The notes under the pieces: model-generated
What the model was told of the DNA's origin: nothing
The model's input: the letters and a program-made list of their open reading frames with translations, nothing else
Databases searched by the model: none
Made by a program: the position numbers and the translations under genes
Assembly: GCF_014697475.1 (NCBI RefSeq)
Contig: NZ_JACJRV010000005.1
Location: 170,250-234,249, forward strand
DNA length: 64,000 bases
From: Nostoc sp. FACHB-152
GTDB lineage: Bacteria > Cyanobacteriota > Cyanobacteriia > Cyanobacteriales > Nostocaceae
Reading direction: 5' to 3'
Shown: positions 52,357-61,795 of the stretch, one piece after another
Position numbering within the stretch: the first letter of the stretch is position 1
How the letters are laid out: each line of letters opens with the position of its first letter

Positions 52357-53100
52357 TCACCGACAGTTAACTGCTGAAGCCGAAGTTACTCTTTTTAAAT
52401 CTCCAGTAAAGATGGCTTTGTAAATATAAGGTGATGAACCCGCGCAAGTCATAGGGCTTTTGTCAGCACGACGAGGTGACCACCATGATTGTCCTGATAC
52501 AGTTAAATTTGCTCCATTCCAGGACAAATTATTGACAATTAAAGAGTTAGTTTTACCATCACTCGGTTTTTTAGCAGTGACGAATGTGGCATAGTTAACG
52601 TTGCCATTAGTAGGATTAATCCGGGCTATGATTGCTACTTTTGGGCCACCACCTGTACCATAGCTAGTAAGCCAACGCCCAAGAGCAAAGCGGCGAAAAT
52701 CATTACCAATCTGGCTACCTGTAGCAGAAAAAACACCATACAAAACGCCTTTTCCGTCCCAAAGTAAGCCGTAGCCTGTACTATCATCCTTTGTTGTTTC
52801 GTAGTCGCTACGACACCATTTTTTGACACCGTTATCAAAACGGATGATGCGCGGGTTTTTGTTGACTAATGATACTTGCTGATAACCGATGTAGATAGTT
52901 GTTCTGCCAAAAGTTACTTTGGGCGGATTTTTAAGTTTAATGGTGGACTCTTTTTCACTGCAAGTAAATGGCACACTTGTACCGATAGATTTCTGGACAG
53001 TAGTTTGAGCAAGAACTGGAAGAGTTGCAAAATGAGAATTTAGAGCTAGTGGTAACAGTGCAAATCCTAGATATTTAAACAATTTATAGTAATGAATCAT
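52357..53100 (-). CDS. Exported cyanobacterial protein of unknown function (247 aa)
   Basis: This protein has a signal peptide (YKLFKYLGFALLPLALNSHF to LPVLAQ) and a beta-rich mature part with repeated aromatic strands (TIYIGYQQVSLVNKNPRIIR, YGLLWDGKGVLYGVFSATGS, ATFVTAKKPSDGK, LTVSGQSWWSPRRADKSPMT). It has three or four cysteines, with CR at the end. I do not recognise a family. The ATG at 53100 is chosen over 53139 because the signal peptide follows it directly. Confidence 0.72.
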   Translation of the reverse strand: MIHYYKLFKYLGFALLPLALNSHFATLPVLAQTTVQKSIGTSVPFTCSEKESTIKLKNPPKVTFGRTTIYIGYQQVSLVNKNPRIIRFDNGVKKWCRSDYETTKDDSTGYGLLWDGKGVLYGVFSATGSQIGNDFRRFALGRWLTSYGTGGGPKVAIIARINPTNGNVNYATFVTAKKPSDGKTNSLIVNNLSWNGANLTVSGQSWWSPRRADKSPMTCAGSSPYIYKAIFTGDLKRVTSASAVNCR

Positions 53101-53263
53101 GGAACTGTATACAATTTGCCGAGTAAGGGAAAAGCACAAGATAACATAAAGCTTTATCAGTACCTAACCGTGCATTTTTGTAGATTGTGAGACAAAAACC
53201 TTGAGAAAAATGACACATCGCGTTAAGCTTCCTTAGCGTAACTGCACGCTGTGGCATCTAGCG

Positions 53264-55684
53264 ATGACAAATCAAAACTCCCCGCAAATTCCTTCCTGTA
53301 CTTGGAACCGTCCCATTGGTCTTGGCTGGGACAAACCTTATACAGTTCGCTACGCTAGTAATATTGATGATGGCCCTTGGCATGGTATGCCTTTGGGTGG
53401 CTTTGGTGCAGGTTGTATCGGTCGTTCTTCACGGGGAGATTTTAACCTGTGGCATATTGATGGCGGTGAGCATATTTTCAAAAATATCCCGGCTTGTCAA
53501 TTCAGTGTGTTTGAGTCTTCTGAGACATCTTCCCAAGCCTATGCTTTGTCCACGCAAGCACCGGAAGATGGCAATTTACAAGCTTGGCAATGGTATCCGG
53601 CTAGTAGAGGCAGGGGAGAGTCTGCTTCTTTGCAAACAGGTAGTTACCATGCTCTGTATCCTCGTAGTTGGTTTGTGTATGAAAATGTGTTTCAAACACA
53701 GTTAACTTGTGAGCAGTTTTCACCTATCTGGGCAAATAATTATCAAGAAACTAGTTACCCTGTGGCGGTGTTTTTGTGGCAGGCACATAATCCTACTAAT
53801 GCACCAATTACTGTCAGTGTGATGCTGACTTGGCAAAATATGGTGGGCTGGTTTACTAATGCGTTGAAATCGCCTGGCGTGCAGATACGTGATGATGGTA
53901 GTCCAGTTTATGAATATCAGCCGCGCTGGGGGGAGAGTCAAGGAAATTACAATCAGCTAAGTGAAAATTCAGAATATTTGGGTTGTGTTTTTGGAAGAGA
54001 AGGTATTGCGGAACCTCTGCAAGAAGGCGATGGTAGTTGGTGCATTGCTACGCTCAAACATCCGCAAGTTGAAGTGTTTTATCACACAAAATGGAATCCG
54101 GTCGGCACGGGTGAAGAGGTATGGCAAAGCTTTGCGGCTGATGGTTCTTTGCCTAATTATATAGATGCAACACCAGCAGCAGCAAATCAACAGCTAGGAA
54201 CTGCGATCGCCGTTCGTTTCACTCTCCAACCAGGGGAAACTCTGGAAGTTCCTTTTGTGCTGGCTTGGGATTTGCCGATAACAGAATTTGCGGCGGGAGT
54301 TAATTATTATCGCAGATATACAGACTTTTTTGGCAAGAGTGGTAATCAAGCTTGGTCAATAGCGACGACTGCCTTACAAGAATATCAAAACTGGCGATCG
54401 CAAATTCAAACTTGGCAGCAACCAATTCTCAATCGCCAAGACTTACCCGACTGGTTCAAAATGGCTTTATTTAATGAGCTTTATGACCTGACTAGCGGTG
54501 GAACTCTCTGGAGTGCAGCATCAGAACTCGACCCCATCGGTCAATTTGCGGTGTTGGAGTGTTTAGATTATCGCTGGTATGAAAGTTTAGATGTGCGGTT
54601 GTATGGTTCCTTTGCTTTGCTGATGTTGTTCCCAGAACTGGAAAAATCAGTGATGCGGGCTTTTGCACGGGCAATTCCCCAAAGTGATGATCATCAACGA
54701 ATTATTGGCTATTACTATACCATTGGTGCAGAAACCACAACTGCCGCCCGTAAAATTGCCGGGGCGACACCCCATGATTTAGGCGCACCAAATGAACACG
54801 TCTGGGAAAAAACTAACTACACTTGCTACCAAGACTGCAATTTGTGGAAGGATTTAGGCAGTGATTTTGTATTGCAAGTATACCGAGATTTTCTGCTGAC
54901 TGGTGCTGATGATGTGCAGTTCTTAGCAGATTGTTGGGATGCAATTGTGCAAACTCTTGATTATTTGAAGACTTTTGACAAAGATAATGATGGGATTCCT
55001 GAAAATTCTGGCGCACCAGACCAAACTTTTGATGATTGGCGGTTGCAAGGTGTGAGTGCTTATTGTGGTGGGTTGTGGTTGGCGGCGTTGGAAGCTGCGA
55101 TCGCAATTAGTAATATTTTAGCGAACCACAGAGAGAACGCAGAGGAGTTTGTTCAGCAAAAGTCTATTTATGAAGGTTGGTTAACTCAGTCTCGCCCTAT
55201 CTACGAAGAAAAACTTTGGAATGGGCAATATTACAAATTAGATAGTGAGAGTGGTTCGGCTGTGGTGATGGCGGATCAATTATGTGGTCAATTTTACGCC
55301 CGACTACTCAATTTACCGGATATTGTACCAAGCGATCGCGCTCTCTCTGCCTTAAACACTGTGTATGATGCTTGCTTCTTGAAATTCCAAAATGGTCAAT
55401 TCGGTGCAGCAAATGGTGTACTTCCCGACGGTTCACCAGAAAACCCCAAAGCTACCCATCCTTTAGAAGTCTGGACAGGAATTAACTTTGGGCTGGCAGC
55501 TTTTTTGGTACAGATGGGAATGAAAGATGAAGCTTTTAAGCTGACACAAGCTGTAGTGCAGCAAGTTTACGACAACGGACTACAATTTCGTACCCCAGAA
55601 GCCATTACTGCGGCTGGCACTTTCCGCGCCAGCACTTATCTTCGGGCTATGGCAATTTGGGGCATTTATTTAATGATGAATTAG
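53264..55684 (+). CDS. GH116 glycoside hydrolase (beta-glucosidase / GBA2-like)
   Basis: This 806-residue protein resembles family GH116, which includes the mammalian non-lysosomal glucosylceramidase GBA2 and bacterial beta-glucosidases. The N-terminal domain has GMPLGGFGAGCIGRSSRGDF and GEHIFKNIPACQFSVFE. The (alpha/alpha)6 catalytic domain has FNELYDLTSGGTLW, whose Glu (about 405) corresponds to the family nucleophile, then DNDGIPENSGAPDQTFDDW and HPLEVWTGINFGLAAFLVQM. There is no signal peptide, so it is cytoplasmic. The natural substrate in cyanobacteria is unknown; a glucolipid or polysaccharide is possible. It stands alone. Confidence 0.85.
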   Translation: MTNQNSPQIPSCTWNRPIGLGWDKPYTVRYASNIDDGPWHGMPLGGFGAGCIGRSSRGDFNLWHIDGGEHIFKNIPACQFSVFESSETSSQAYALSTQAPEDGNLQAWQWYPASRGRGESASLQTGSYHALYPRSWFVYENVFQTQLTCEQFSPIWANNYQETSYPVAVFLWQAHNPTNAPITVSVMLTWQNMVGWFTNALKSPGVQIRDDGSPVYEYQPRWGESQGNYNQLSENSEYLGCVFGREGIAEPLQEGDGSWCIATLKHPQVEVFYHTKWNPVGTGEEVWQSFAADGSLPNYIDATPAAANQQLGTAIAVRFTLQPGETLEVPFVLAWDLPITEFAAGVNYYRRYTDFFGKSGNQAWSIATTALQEYQNWRSQIQTWQQPILNRQDLPDWFKMALFNELYDLTSGGTLWSAASELDPIGQFAVLECLDYRWYESLDVRLYGSFALLMLFPELEKSVMRAFARAIPQSDDHQRIIGYYYTIGAETTTAARKIAGATPHDLGAPNEHVWEKTNYTCYQDCNLWKDLGSDFVLQVYRDFLLTGADDVQFLADCWDAIVQTLDYLKTFDKDNDGIPENSGAPDQTFDDWRLQGVSAYCGGLWLAALEAAIAISNILANHRENAEEFVQQKSIYEGWLTQSRPIYEEKLWNGQYYKLDSESGSAVVMADQLCGQFYARLLNLPDIVPSDRALSALNTVYDACFLKFQNGQFGAANGVLPDGSPENPKATHPLEVWTGINFGLAAFLVQMGMKDEAFKLTQAVVQQVYDNGLQFRTPEAITAAGTFRASTYLRAMAIWGIYLMMN

Positions 55685-55807
55685 CAACGTTCATAACCAA
55701 CCCCAAGTCCTTCGTCACAAATGAGTTGAGTTTCTCTATGGATGAGGTCTCGTTCATAACCAACCTTATGTCTTTTGCCCTATTGCCTGTTGCCTATTGC
55801 CTAAGTA

Positions 55808-57385
55808 TTAATTTTTAGAAAAACCGCAAATCTCAATTTCTTCTTGGCTAAAATTCTCCATCAATATCTTGCGGAGAACACGCTGAATATGAAGATGTTT
55901 TCCCGGCTTGACTTTTGTCAGTGTCAACAGCAATAGATTATTTTCTCCAAAATGTTCTATGCCAGCCACTCGCGTAGGTTCTAGAACATTTTGTTCATCC
56001 ATTTTTAACTGCTGTCCTACTTTTTCAACTACTCTATATACATGATCTAAATTTGAATCATAGGCAACGCTAACTTCCACCCTGGCATATATATACTGCT
56101 TGGAATAGTTTACAATTGAGCCAATATCTCCATTACGGATAATCTGTAATTGTCCATCAGGATGACGGACGTGAGTAGTTCGCAATTCAATCGCTTCTAC
56201 AATTCCCTCTATAGTTCTTTCTTCTAATTTCCCAACTTCAATATAATCACCCACCAAGTAATAGTTTTCAAACAAAATCAAAAATCCACAAACAACATCA
56301 TTAATCAGGTTTTGTGCGCCAAGCCCAACTGCTATACCTACGATTCCTGCACCTGCTAAAATCGGTGCAGGATCAATACCAATCAGCTTAAGTATAGTCA
56401 CTCCGGCAGTAAAATAGATGAAATATTTGGCAACACTCCGCATTAAAGGAATCAGTGTTAGCCGTTTCTGTCGCTGTGAGTCATTAGTATTTGTGGTTTT
56501 TAAGTAAAACTCATCAAGCATGAAGTAAGCAACTTCAGTCAAAACATTGCTAATAAAGAAAACCCCAATAATCTGCACAATTGTCGGGGTATAAGCACTT
56601 ATCCAAGCAATAGGTTTTATTTCGGGAACAACGAGATTTACTATTCCAACATAAAGGACATATTCTAAACACTTTTTGAATAGGGGAATTAAATGGCGTA
56701 AATGTTCGTATAAATTAAGTAAATTATTTGAGCTAGAGTATTTAAGACTCAAAGCATCAAGAGTATCAACAATAGTAGCAACAGCTTTAACAATAAGTAA
56801 CCCAGCTGAGATAGTAATGTAGATTTTTAAAGCAATGAAAAGGTATTTAGAAACGATTTCTGGCAGGTAGAGAAATTTAGCACATAAAATAGCAGAGGAT
56901 ATCCATATAGAATGAATAATAATCCTTTTTAAAACTTTAAAAAAAGCATCGATGCTTTCATCATTAGCTTTGATGTGATCGACTTTTTTAGCGTAATTGC
57001 AAATCCAGTCTAGACAACGGCTTAAGGGTGATATGCTCAGTTTGACTAGCAATAGCAAACTCACAGTTTTTAAACTTGCTGTGAGCATATTGAGCCAAAA
57101 TTGAGTAGGAAAGCTGCGAAGAAGATTAAGTTGAAATTCTTGAACGTTTCCGCCGCGATATATCACCATCCCATTTATCCCAACAATCGCCAGGGATAGC
57201 ACTACAGTAGTTAAAATTAAAATTCTGCTAATACTCTGGCGGAGTAGAGTTATATTAGCAGTTCTTTTTTGCAGCCACGAAACCTTAGTAAATCTCTTGA
57301 ATATTAAGCTAATCAGCCAGTTAAATAACCAGAAAATAGCTATTAAGGATATGACTTCGCCCAGAATAATTACTATATTAATCAT
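55808..57385 (-). CDS. MscS-family mechanosensitive ion channel
   Basis: This 525-residue protein has an N-terminal set of about five membrane helices and the MscS core: the pore helix with LAGAGIVGIAVGLGAQNLIN followed by CGFLILFENYYLVGDYIEVG. Then comes the beta domain (EERTIEGIVEAIELRTTHVR, then HPDGQLQIIRNGDIGSIVNY) and the C-terminal alpha/beta domain. It should open on membrane tension to release solutes under osmotic downshift. It is larger than the E. coli MscS. No operon partner is seen. Confidence 0.9.
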   Translation of the reverse strand: MINIVIILGEVISLIAIFWLFNWLISLIFKRFTKVSWLQKRTANITLLRQSISRILILTTVVLSLAIVGINGMVIYRGGNVQEFQLNLLRSFPTQFWLNMLTASLKTVSLLLLVKLSISPLSRCLDWICNYAKKVDHIKANDESIDAFFKVLKRIIIHSIWISSAILCAKFLYLPEIVSKYLFIALKIYITISAGLLIVKAVATIVDTLDALSLKYSSSNNLLNLYEHLRHLIPLFKKCLEYVLYVGIVNLVVPEIKPIAWISAYTPTIVQIIGVFFISNVLTEVAYFMLDEFYLKTTNTNDSQRQKRLTLIPLMRSVAKYFIYFTAGVTILKLIGIDPAPILAGAGIVGIAVGLGAQNLINDVVCGFLILFENYYLVGDYIEVGKLEERTIEGIVEAIELRTTHVRHPDGQLQIIRNGDIGSIVNYSKQYIYARVEVSVAYDSNLDHVYRVVEKVGQQLKMDEQNVLEPTRVAGIEHFGENNLLLLTLTKVKPGKHLHIQRVLRKILMENFSQEEIEICGFSKN

Positions 57386-58094
57386 TTAAGTATAAATTTT
57401 GCAAAAGACAGTTATATCCCCAATTTCTCAAAAAATTGGGGATATAGTTTTAACCTACCTTGGGAGACAAGGATTTTTTCGCCTACGTTCGCGTAGCGTC
57501 TCGTAGAGAGGTGCGAGGTTTAAAACCTCGCTTCGGGGCTAATTTTTTCACTACACCCTACACCCCACACCCCACACCCGCCCCGTTCGCGTAGCGTCTC
57601 CGCAGGAGAAGGGGCTTTATTAATAAAATACACTCACAGATCCAGAAACTAGAAAGCCTCTGTTTATAGATATTTTCAACATCAAAACAAAAATGCAAGG
57701 AAAGTTAAGACAGTTAAGACATCTAAAATAAATAATAAGATTTATGTAATACTCAAAAGCTTTTTATAATCTAAGCTTATCTATAATTAATACCAGCAAA
57801 AGCAGAACTATGCTGAGAATGCCATAACCAAAGATGTCTGCACTACTTTTGAGTCGGTGTTGGATTGGATTAAGTAACTTGTAATCAATTAAATTAAATT
57901 TATTTTTTTTTAATGTCTGATTATCTCAAAAATTTGCTTAACTGTCTTAACTGTCCTTGCATATTTCCAGGCGATCGCTAGATCATACAAGCATGGTCTG
58001 TAAAAAACCATCAAAGGGATAGCTAGATGAAAATCTACTTCTGAAAGCAATCTATACTTTGTAGCGAATCGTACATAGCCAAGGAGTTAAAACA
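57386..58094. other. Spacer with small dispersed repeats and heptamers
   Basis: At 57480-57512 and 57588-57612 lie GC-rich small dispersed repeats of the CGTTCGCGTAGCGTCTC family, and between them a palindrome GCGAGGTTTAAAACCTCGC and heptamers ACACCCC (about 57550-57581). From 57650 to 58060 the sequence is AT-rich with no gene. AAGGAG at 58081-58086 is the ribosome site of the next gene. Confidence 0.6.
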
Positions 58095-58532
58095 ATGACA
58101 ATTGCAACACAAGGCAAAACTGGAACAACTAACATTACAGATTTAGTGGTTAACAGCAAAAAGAATTGCTACCATTTGTTTTCCCAACGCATGAACGAGA
58201 TTCAAAACACAGGAGTCAGCACCCAACTTCAACCAGGGATTCATATTGTCAGGATTCGCAAAGGTTCTTTTGATTACGTCCAAGGTGATGCTATTAAGGG
58301 CGAACCGATAGTCATGCTGTGGATTTATGGTGGTAAATTCAAGAATTTAAAAACTAACGTAGAAGTTCCAGCCGGCTGGTCAACTTTGAACGGTTATGAT
58401 GATACCTTAACCTTGGCAGTATCAGAAACCTCGACACTATGCGCCTTCTTTTTTGATGTTGAAGTTGGCGATAACGACGGCGATGTGACCATTTCAGTGA
58501 TTAAAGCTGGCGAACTTAACGATTTGAATTAA
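58095..58532 (+). CDS. Unknown 145-residue protein, first of a possible pair
   Basis: This protein of 145 residues has no signal peptide. The N-terminal part (TNITDLVVNSKKNCYHLFSQ) is followed by a predicted beta-sandwich (IHIVRIRKGSFDYVQGDAIK, then EPIVMLWIYGGKFKN, NVEVPAGWSTLNGYDDTLTL) ending in an acidic strand with GDNDGDVTISVIKAGELNDL. I do not recognise the family. AAGGAG at 58081-58086 is a strong ribosome site. The phytochelatin-synthase-like gene starts 138 bases downstream on the same strand, so the two may act together. Confidence 0.6.
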   Translation: MTIATQGKTGTTNITDLVVNSKKNCYHLFSQRMNEIQNTGVSTQLQPGIHIVRIRKGSFDYVQGDAIKGEPIVMLWIYGGKFKNLKTNVEVPAGWSTLNGYDDTLTLAVSETSTLCAFFFDVEVGDNDGDVTISVIKAGELNDLN

Positions 58533-58670
58533 TTAAGGTTTTAGACAGAATCAGAAAGTATAATTCCTAGCCAAGCATTATACTCACCGCTTCCCTTTGT
58601 GCATGAGCGAAAAACAGATTTTTCGTGAATTCCCTGAGTTATTAATATATATATTCAATGAGGCAGAAAA

Positions 58671-59336
58671 ATGGATCTGGAAAACATTGCTCAGATTTCT
58701 AAACGAGATTTAGAAATTATTCAACTACATCAATTTCAACAACCCATCTACTGTTGTAATGTTACTGCGATCGCCTATGCTTTTACTGCATTGGGTTATC
58801 TAACAACTGTTGATGAAATTTTTTACACCACCCAACTGCCCATCGCATCAGTATTAGATGATGGCATGACATTAGCAGAAACCTATGACACCTGCAAACT
58901 TTACATTGAAAGAAAAGAATTGCCTTTATCCATTCGGCTAGAGCATTTTGATAAACCGAGTATGACACTCGAAGCCTTCATCCGTGAAGTTGAAGCAGCC
59001 GTTTGTGATGAAACAGATGTTCACATTCTCAACTTCAACACTCGCATTTCCCATGAGAACCCCAGTTTAGAAGGTGGTCATTTCTCCTTATTGGCAGATT
59101 ATGACCCGAAAACGCAAGAAGTTACCATCGCAGATACTAATCCCAAACGGTATAGTCGGTTTTGGAAATGCCCTATTCAAAGGTTATATGCAGCTTGCGT
59201 CGATAAAGATTCCGCATCAAATCGCTCTCGCGGTATGATTGTACTCCGCAGGCAAACGACAGCTAATATTGCAGGTACTCCAGTAACTCATCCATCAGAA
59301 ATCGCTTTAAAAGTTCTCCATTCTGAAAATGTTTAG
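58671..59336 (+). CDS. Phytochelatin-synthase-like papain-fold protease
   Basis: This 221-residue protein fits the phytochelatin-synthase family catalytic core. QPIYCCNVTAIAYAFTALG aligns with the active-site cysteine region (Cys29), EGGHFSLLADYDPKTQEV with the active-site His (His137), and VTIADTNPKRYSRFW with the Asp (Asp155). His to Asp spacing is 18, as in the known enzymes, and Cys to His spacing is close. Bacterial and cyanobacterial members mostly cleave glutathione to gamma-glutamylcysteine. This copy is divergent, so its substrate is open. GAGG is seven bases before the ATG. Confidence 0.8.
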   Translation: MDLENIAQISKRDLEIIQLHQFQQPIYCCNVTAIAYAFTALGYLTTVDEIFYTTQLPIASVLDDGMTLAETYDTCKLYIERKELPLSIRLEHFDKPSMTLEAFIREVEAAVCDETDVHILNFNTRISHENPSLEGGHFSLLADYDPKTQEVTIADTNPKRYSRFWKCPIQRLYAACVDKDSASNRSRGMIVLRRQTTANIAGTPVTHPSEIALKVLHSENV

Positions 59337-59442
59337 GTAACGTTGCCGTAACGCAACGCCAGTTACTTTATACCGGGGAACCTGTCCACCGCACTGGCTC
59401 CCCTACTTAATTATATTTACTATTGCCTATTGCTTATGATTG

Positions 59443-60864
59443 CTATACTTGCATAGGCAAACTAATTGTAAAAGTTGCCCCTTGATTAGAGAAACTGCTG
59501 GCGGTGATACTGCCTTGATGGGCTTCAATAATTCGTTTAGCGATCGCTAATCCTAGTCCATTACCGCTACCTTTGCGTGAAGGGTCTGTTGTATAAAATT
59601 GTTCAAAAATTCGAGGCAAATCTACTTCATCAATACCTTTTCCTTGGTCTTGAATTTTAATAATTGCTTTTTTTCCTTCGCTGTACCCAGATATAGACAC
59701 TTGAGAATCGGGGCGTGAGTGTTTAATGGCATTATCTAATAAATTGAGAATCGCCTGTAACAACCTTTCAGAATCGCCTTGTATTTGTAGTTCAGCCACA
59801 TTGACTTGCATAGTTACACCCGCAGCTTGCATTCGCGGTTCCACTGCATTCACAGCACGGTTAATTAATCCGCGCAGTGAAATTGTTTGCTTCTCTAGTT
59901 CTGAGACTCCTGCTTCTAAGCGTCCTAAATCTAGCAGGTCGTGAATTAATCGTGATAAACGTTTGGTTTCGTTCTCAATAGTTTGAAAAAAGCGATCGCG
60001 TAATTCCGCTTCTTCATAAGCACCACCTTTGAGTGCATCAACTGTCACCTGAACATTACTAATAGGCGTGCGTAATTCGTGGGAGACATTAGCTAAAAAC
60101 ACCCGGCGTTCTTGGTCGAGAGAAGCTAACCGTTCACTCATCCGGTTGAGTTCGGCTGCTAACTGATCCAACTCATTATTTTGCTGGATAATCAGCTTGT
60201 CACCAAAATGACCGCTACCCATACGAATCGCAAAGTTACGCATAATCTCAATTGGTTTGGAGAGACTGCGTGCAAACCGACTGCTAATTAGCGCACACAA
60301 CAGAATTGTTACTACTAAGGTGCCTAACACACTCCAAATCACCCTTAAAAACTGACGCTGAAATTGTTTCAGCGTGATTGACATTCGCAGTACACCTAAA
60401 AATTTACCGTTACGCTGAATTGGTCTAGCGATATAAAGGCGATCTTCGTTGCTTAAAACTCCTTTAGCAACTCCTTGTGCTGCAACATTTTGAAAAGCTT
60501 GCTGCATTCCCGGAACTTTGTACCAATCACTCACCCGTTTATCTAATTTGGGGTCAGAAGTCGCTATGAGACTGCCTTTGCCATTAAAAACACGCAACGT
60601 CACAGTCTGCGGTGCGCCGTAGCGTTGCACTAATAACTTTACCCGTGAAATATCCTGTTCTTCTAAGGCATCGGCAACACTCTCACCCAATGCACTTGTC
60701 CAGTTATCCAAATCTGTTTGTCTTGTTCTCATGAAATAAGCATGGAACGACCACAGGATATAACTAGCCATAAGTGACGTTCCAAAAGCCGTCAACATGA
60801 GATACGTGGCTAACAGCTTGGCATGAATAGTATTTAATTTTAGACGTGATCTCCAGCCCTTCAT
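59443..60864 (-). CDS. HAMP-domain sensor histidine kinase
   Basis: This 473-residue protein has a first helix (LLATYLMLTAFGTSLMASYI), a periplasmic domain of about 130 residues, a second helix (VIWSVLGTLVVTILLCALIS), a HAMP linker, the H-box (FLANVSHELRTPISNVQVTV), the N-box (AILNLLDNAIKHSRP) and the G boxes (IKIQDQGKGIDEVDLPRIFE; GSGNGLGLAIAKRIIEAHQG). The signal is unknown. The gene overlaps the preceding response regulator by 4 bases (ATGA). Confidence 0.9.
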   Translation of the reverse strand: MKGWRSRLKLNTIHAKLLATYLMLTAFGTSLMASYILWSFHAYFMRTRQTDLDNWTSALGESVADALEEQDISRVKLLVQRYGAPQTVTLRVFNGKGSLIATSDPKLDKRVSDWYKVPGMQQAFQNVAAQGVAKGVLSNEDRLYIARPIQRNGKFLGVLRMSITLKQFQRQFLRVIWSVLGTLVVTILLCALISSRFARSLSKPIEIMRNFAIRMGSGHFGDKLIIQQNNELDQLAAELNRMSERLASLDQERRVFLANVSHELRTPISNVQVTVDALKGGAYEEAELRDRFFQTIENETKRLSRLIHDLLDLGRLEAGVSELEKQTISLRGLINRAVNAVEPRMQAAGVTMQVNVAELQIQGDSERLLQAILNLLDNAIKHSRPDSQVSISGYSEGKKAIIKIQDQGKGIDEVDLPRIFEQFYTTDPSRKGSGNGLGLAIAKRIIEAHQGSITASSFSNQGATFTISLPMQV

Positions 60865-61238
60865 ACAGGCTGTTCCCCAGAACGACGGCGCAACACAGCC
60901 TTAATTCTTGCTAATAATTCACGGGTGTTAAACGGCTTAGTAACATAATCATCTGCGCCAGCTTCTAAACCCCAAATTTTATCTATATCTTGATCCTTAG
61001 CAGTCAGCATCACAATCGGCACATCAGAAAATGCCCGAATTCGCCAACAAACTTCCATCCCGCTAACTTCTGGCAACATGATATCGAGCAAAATTACATC
61101 GGGTACTTGCTTGTGGAACTGTTTGATGGCACTATGCCCATCGGCAGCTGTCGTTACAGTGTAGCCTTCTTTTTGTAGTGTATAGCTGAGACTGTCACAC
61201 AGGGCTACTTCATCATCTACGAGTAGAATATGGGGCAT
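60861..61238 (-). CDS. Response regulator receiver domain without output domain
   Basis: This 125-residue protein is a complete receiver domain: HILLVDDEVALCDSLSYTL (acid pocket), PDVILLDIMLPEVSGMEVCW (phospho-accepting Asp), IVMLTAKDQDIDKIWGLEAG (Thr) and ADDYVTKPFNTRELLARIKA (Lys). It ends in the linker LRRRSGEQPV of OmpR-type regulators. The DNA-binding domain that should follow (about 100 residues) is absent, and the kinase begins immediately. It may be a natural single-domain regulator, or the wHTH part was lost. Confidence 0.9.
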   Translation of the reverse strand: MPHILLVDDEVALCDSLSYTLQKEGYTVTTAADGHSAIKQFHKQVPDVILLDIMLPEVSGMEVCWRIRAFSDVPIVMLTAKDQDIDKIWGLEAGADDYVTKPFNTRELLARIKAVLRRRSGEQPV

Positions 61239-61517
61239 TTTCCATTTCTAAAGTTAACTTCTATTTATAGGTTGTGCAGTTGGTGGTAGGTTTAGCATCC
61301 TTCTAGGGTTACAAAAACTATTAAAGAAAGAATAATAGTCACGAAGAAGGGTGTGGGGTGTAGGGGAAAATCAATGAGGGCTTGTACCCAGTTGGCTACG
61401 GGGCAGGGTGTACAAAACATAGCTTTCTTCCTCCAACACCAAGCACCACTAACCTTGTTTTAGTCAAAATTCGAGCTTATAACTTGAACTATTAACAGTT
61501 AAACGAGAAAGGTTTTG

Positions 61518-61596
61518 TTCGGAACGTGAAACTCCGTGTTCGGAACAAGAAACTCCGTGTTTGGAGCATGAAAATTCGTCTTCGGAACTGAAATTT
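61518..61596. repeat. 21-bp tandem repeat (about 3.8 units)
   Basis: The unit TTCGGAACGTGAAACTCCGT plus G repeats at 61518-61538, 61539-61559 and (more diverged) 61560-61580, with a partial copy to 61596. It lies in the spacer before the carotenoid oxygenase gene. A minus-strand frame across it is repeat-derived and not called. Confidence 0.8.
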
Positions 61597-61795
61597 TTCA
61601 ACTCAAAACAGATGAGAGGCTTAGATCCCCGACTTTTTAAAGAATTGGGGGATCTCTTGTTGTTCACGAATGATTTAGAACTGCTATAGATAAAATCGAA
61701 GAAAGATAACTAAAGCAAAATATCAGCTAGGGTTTGGCAAGCTGAGAGGACAAATTTCATTGAACTGACGTTAATTTATCCAACAGCAACTTTAT

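Noticed and set aside
61518..61596. CRISPR array
   Set aside because: Units are contiguous without spacers, few in number and diverging; no cas gene is near. No other repeat cluster in the window has spacer structure.
61464..61667. Minus-strand frame with heptapeptide repeats
   Set aside because: The peptide repeats come from the 21-bp DNA tandem repeat, and the frame has no ribosome site or family resemblance.
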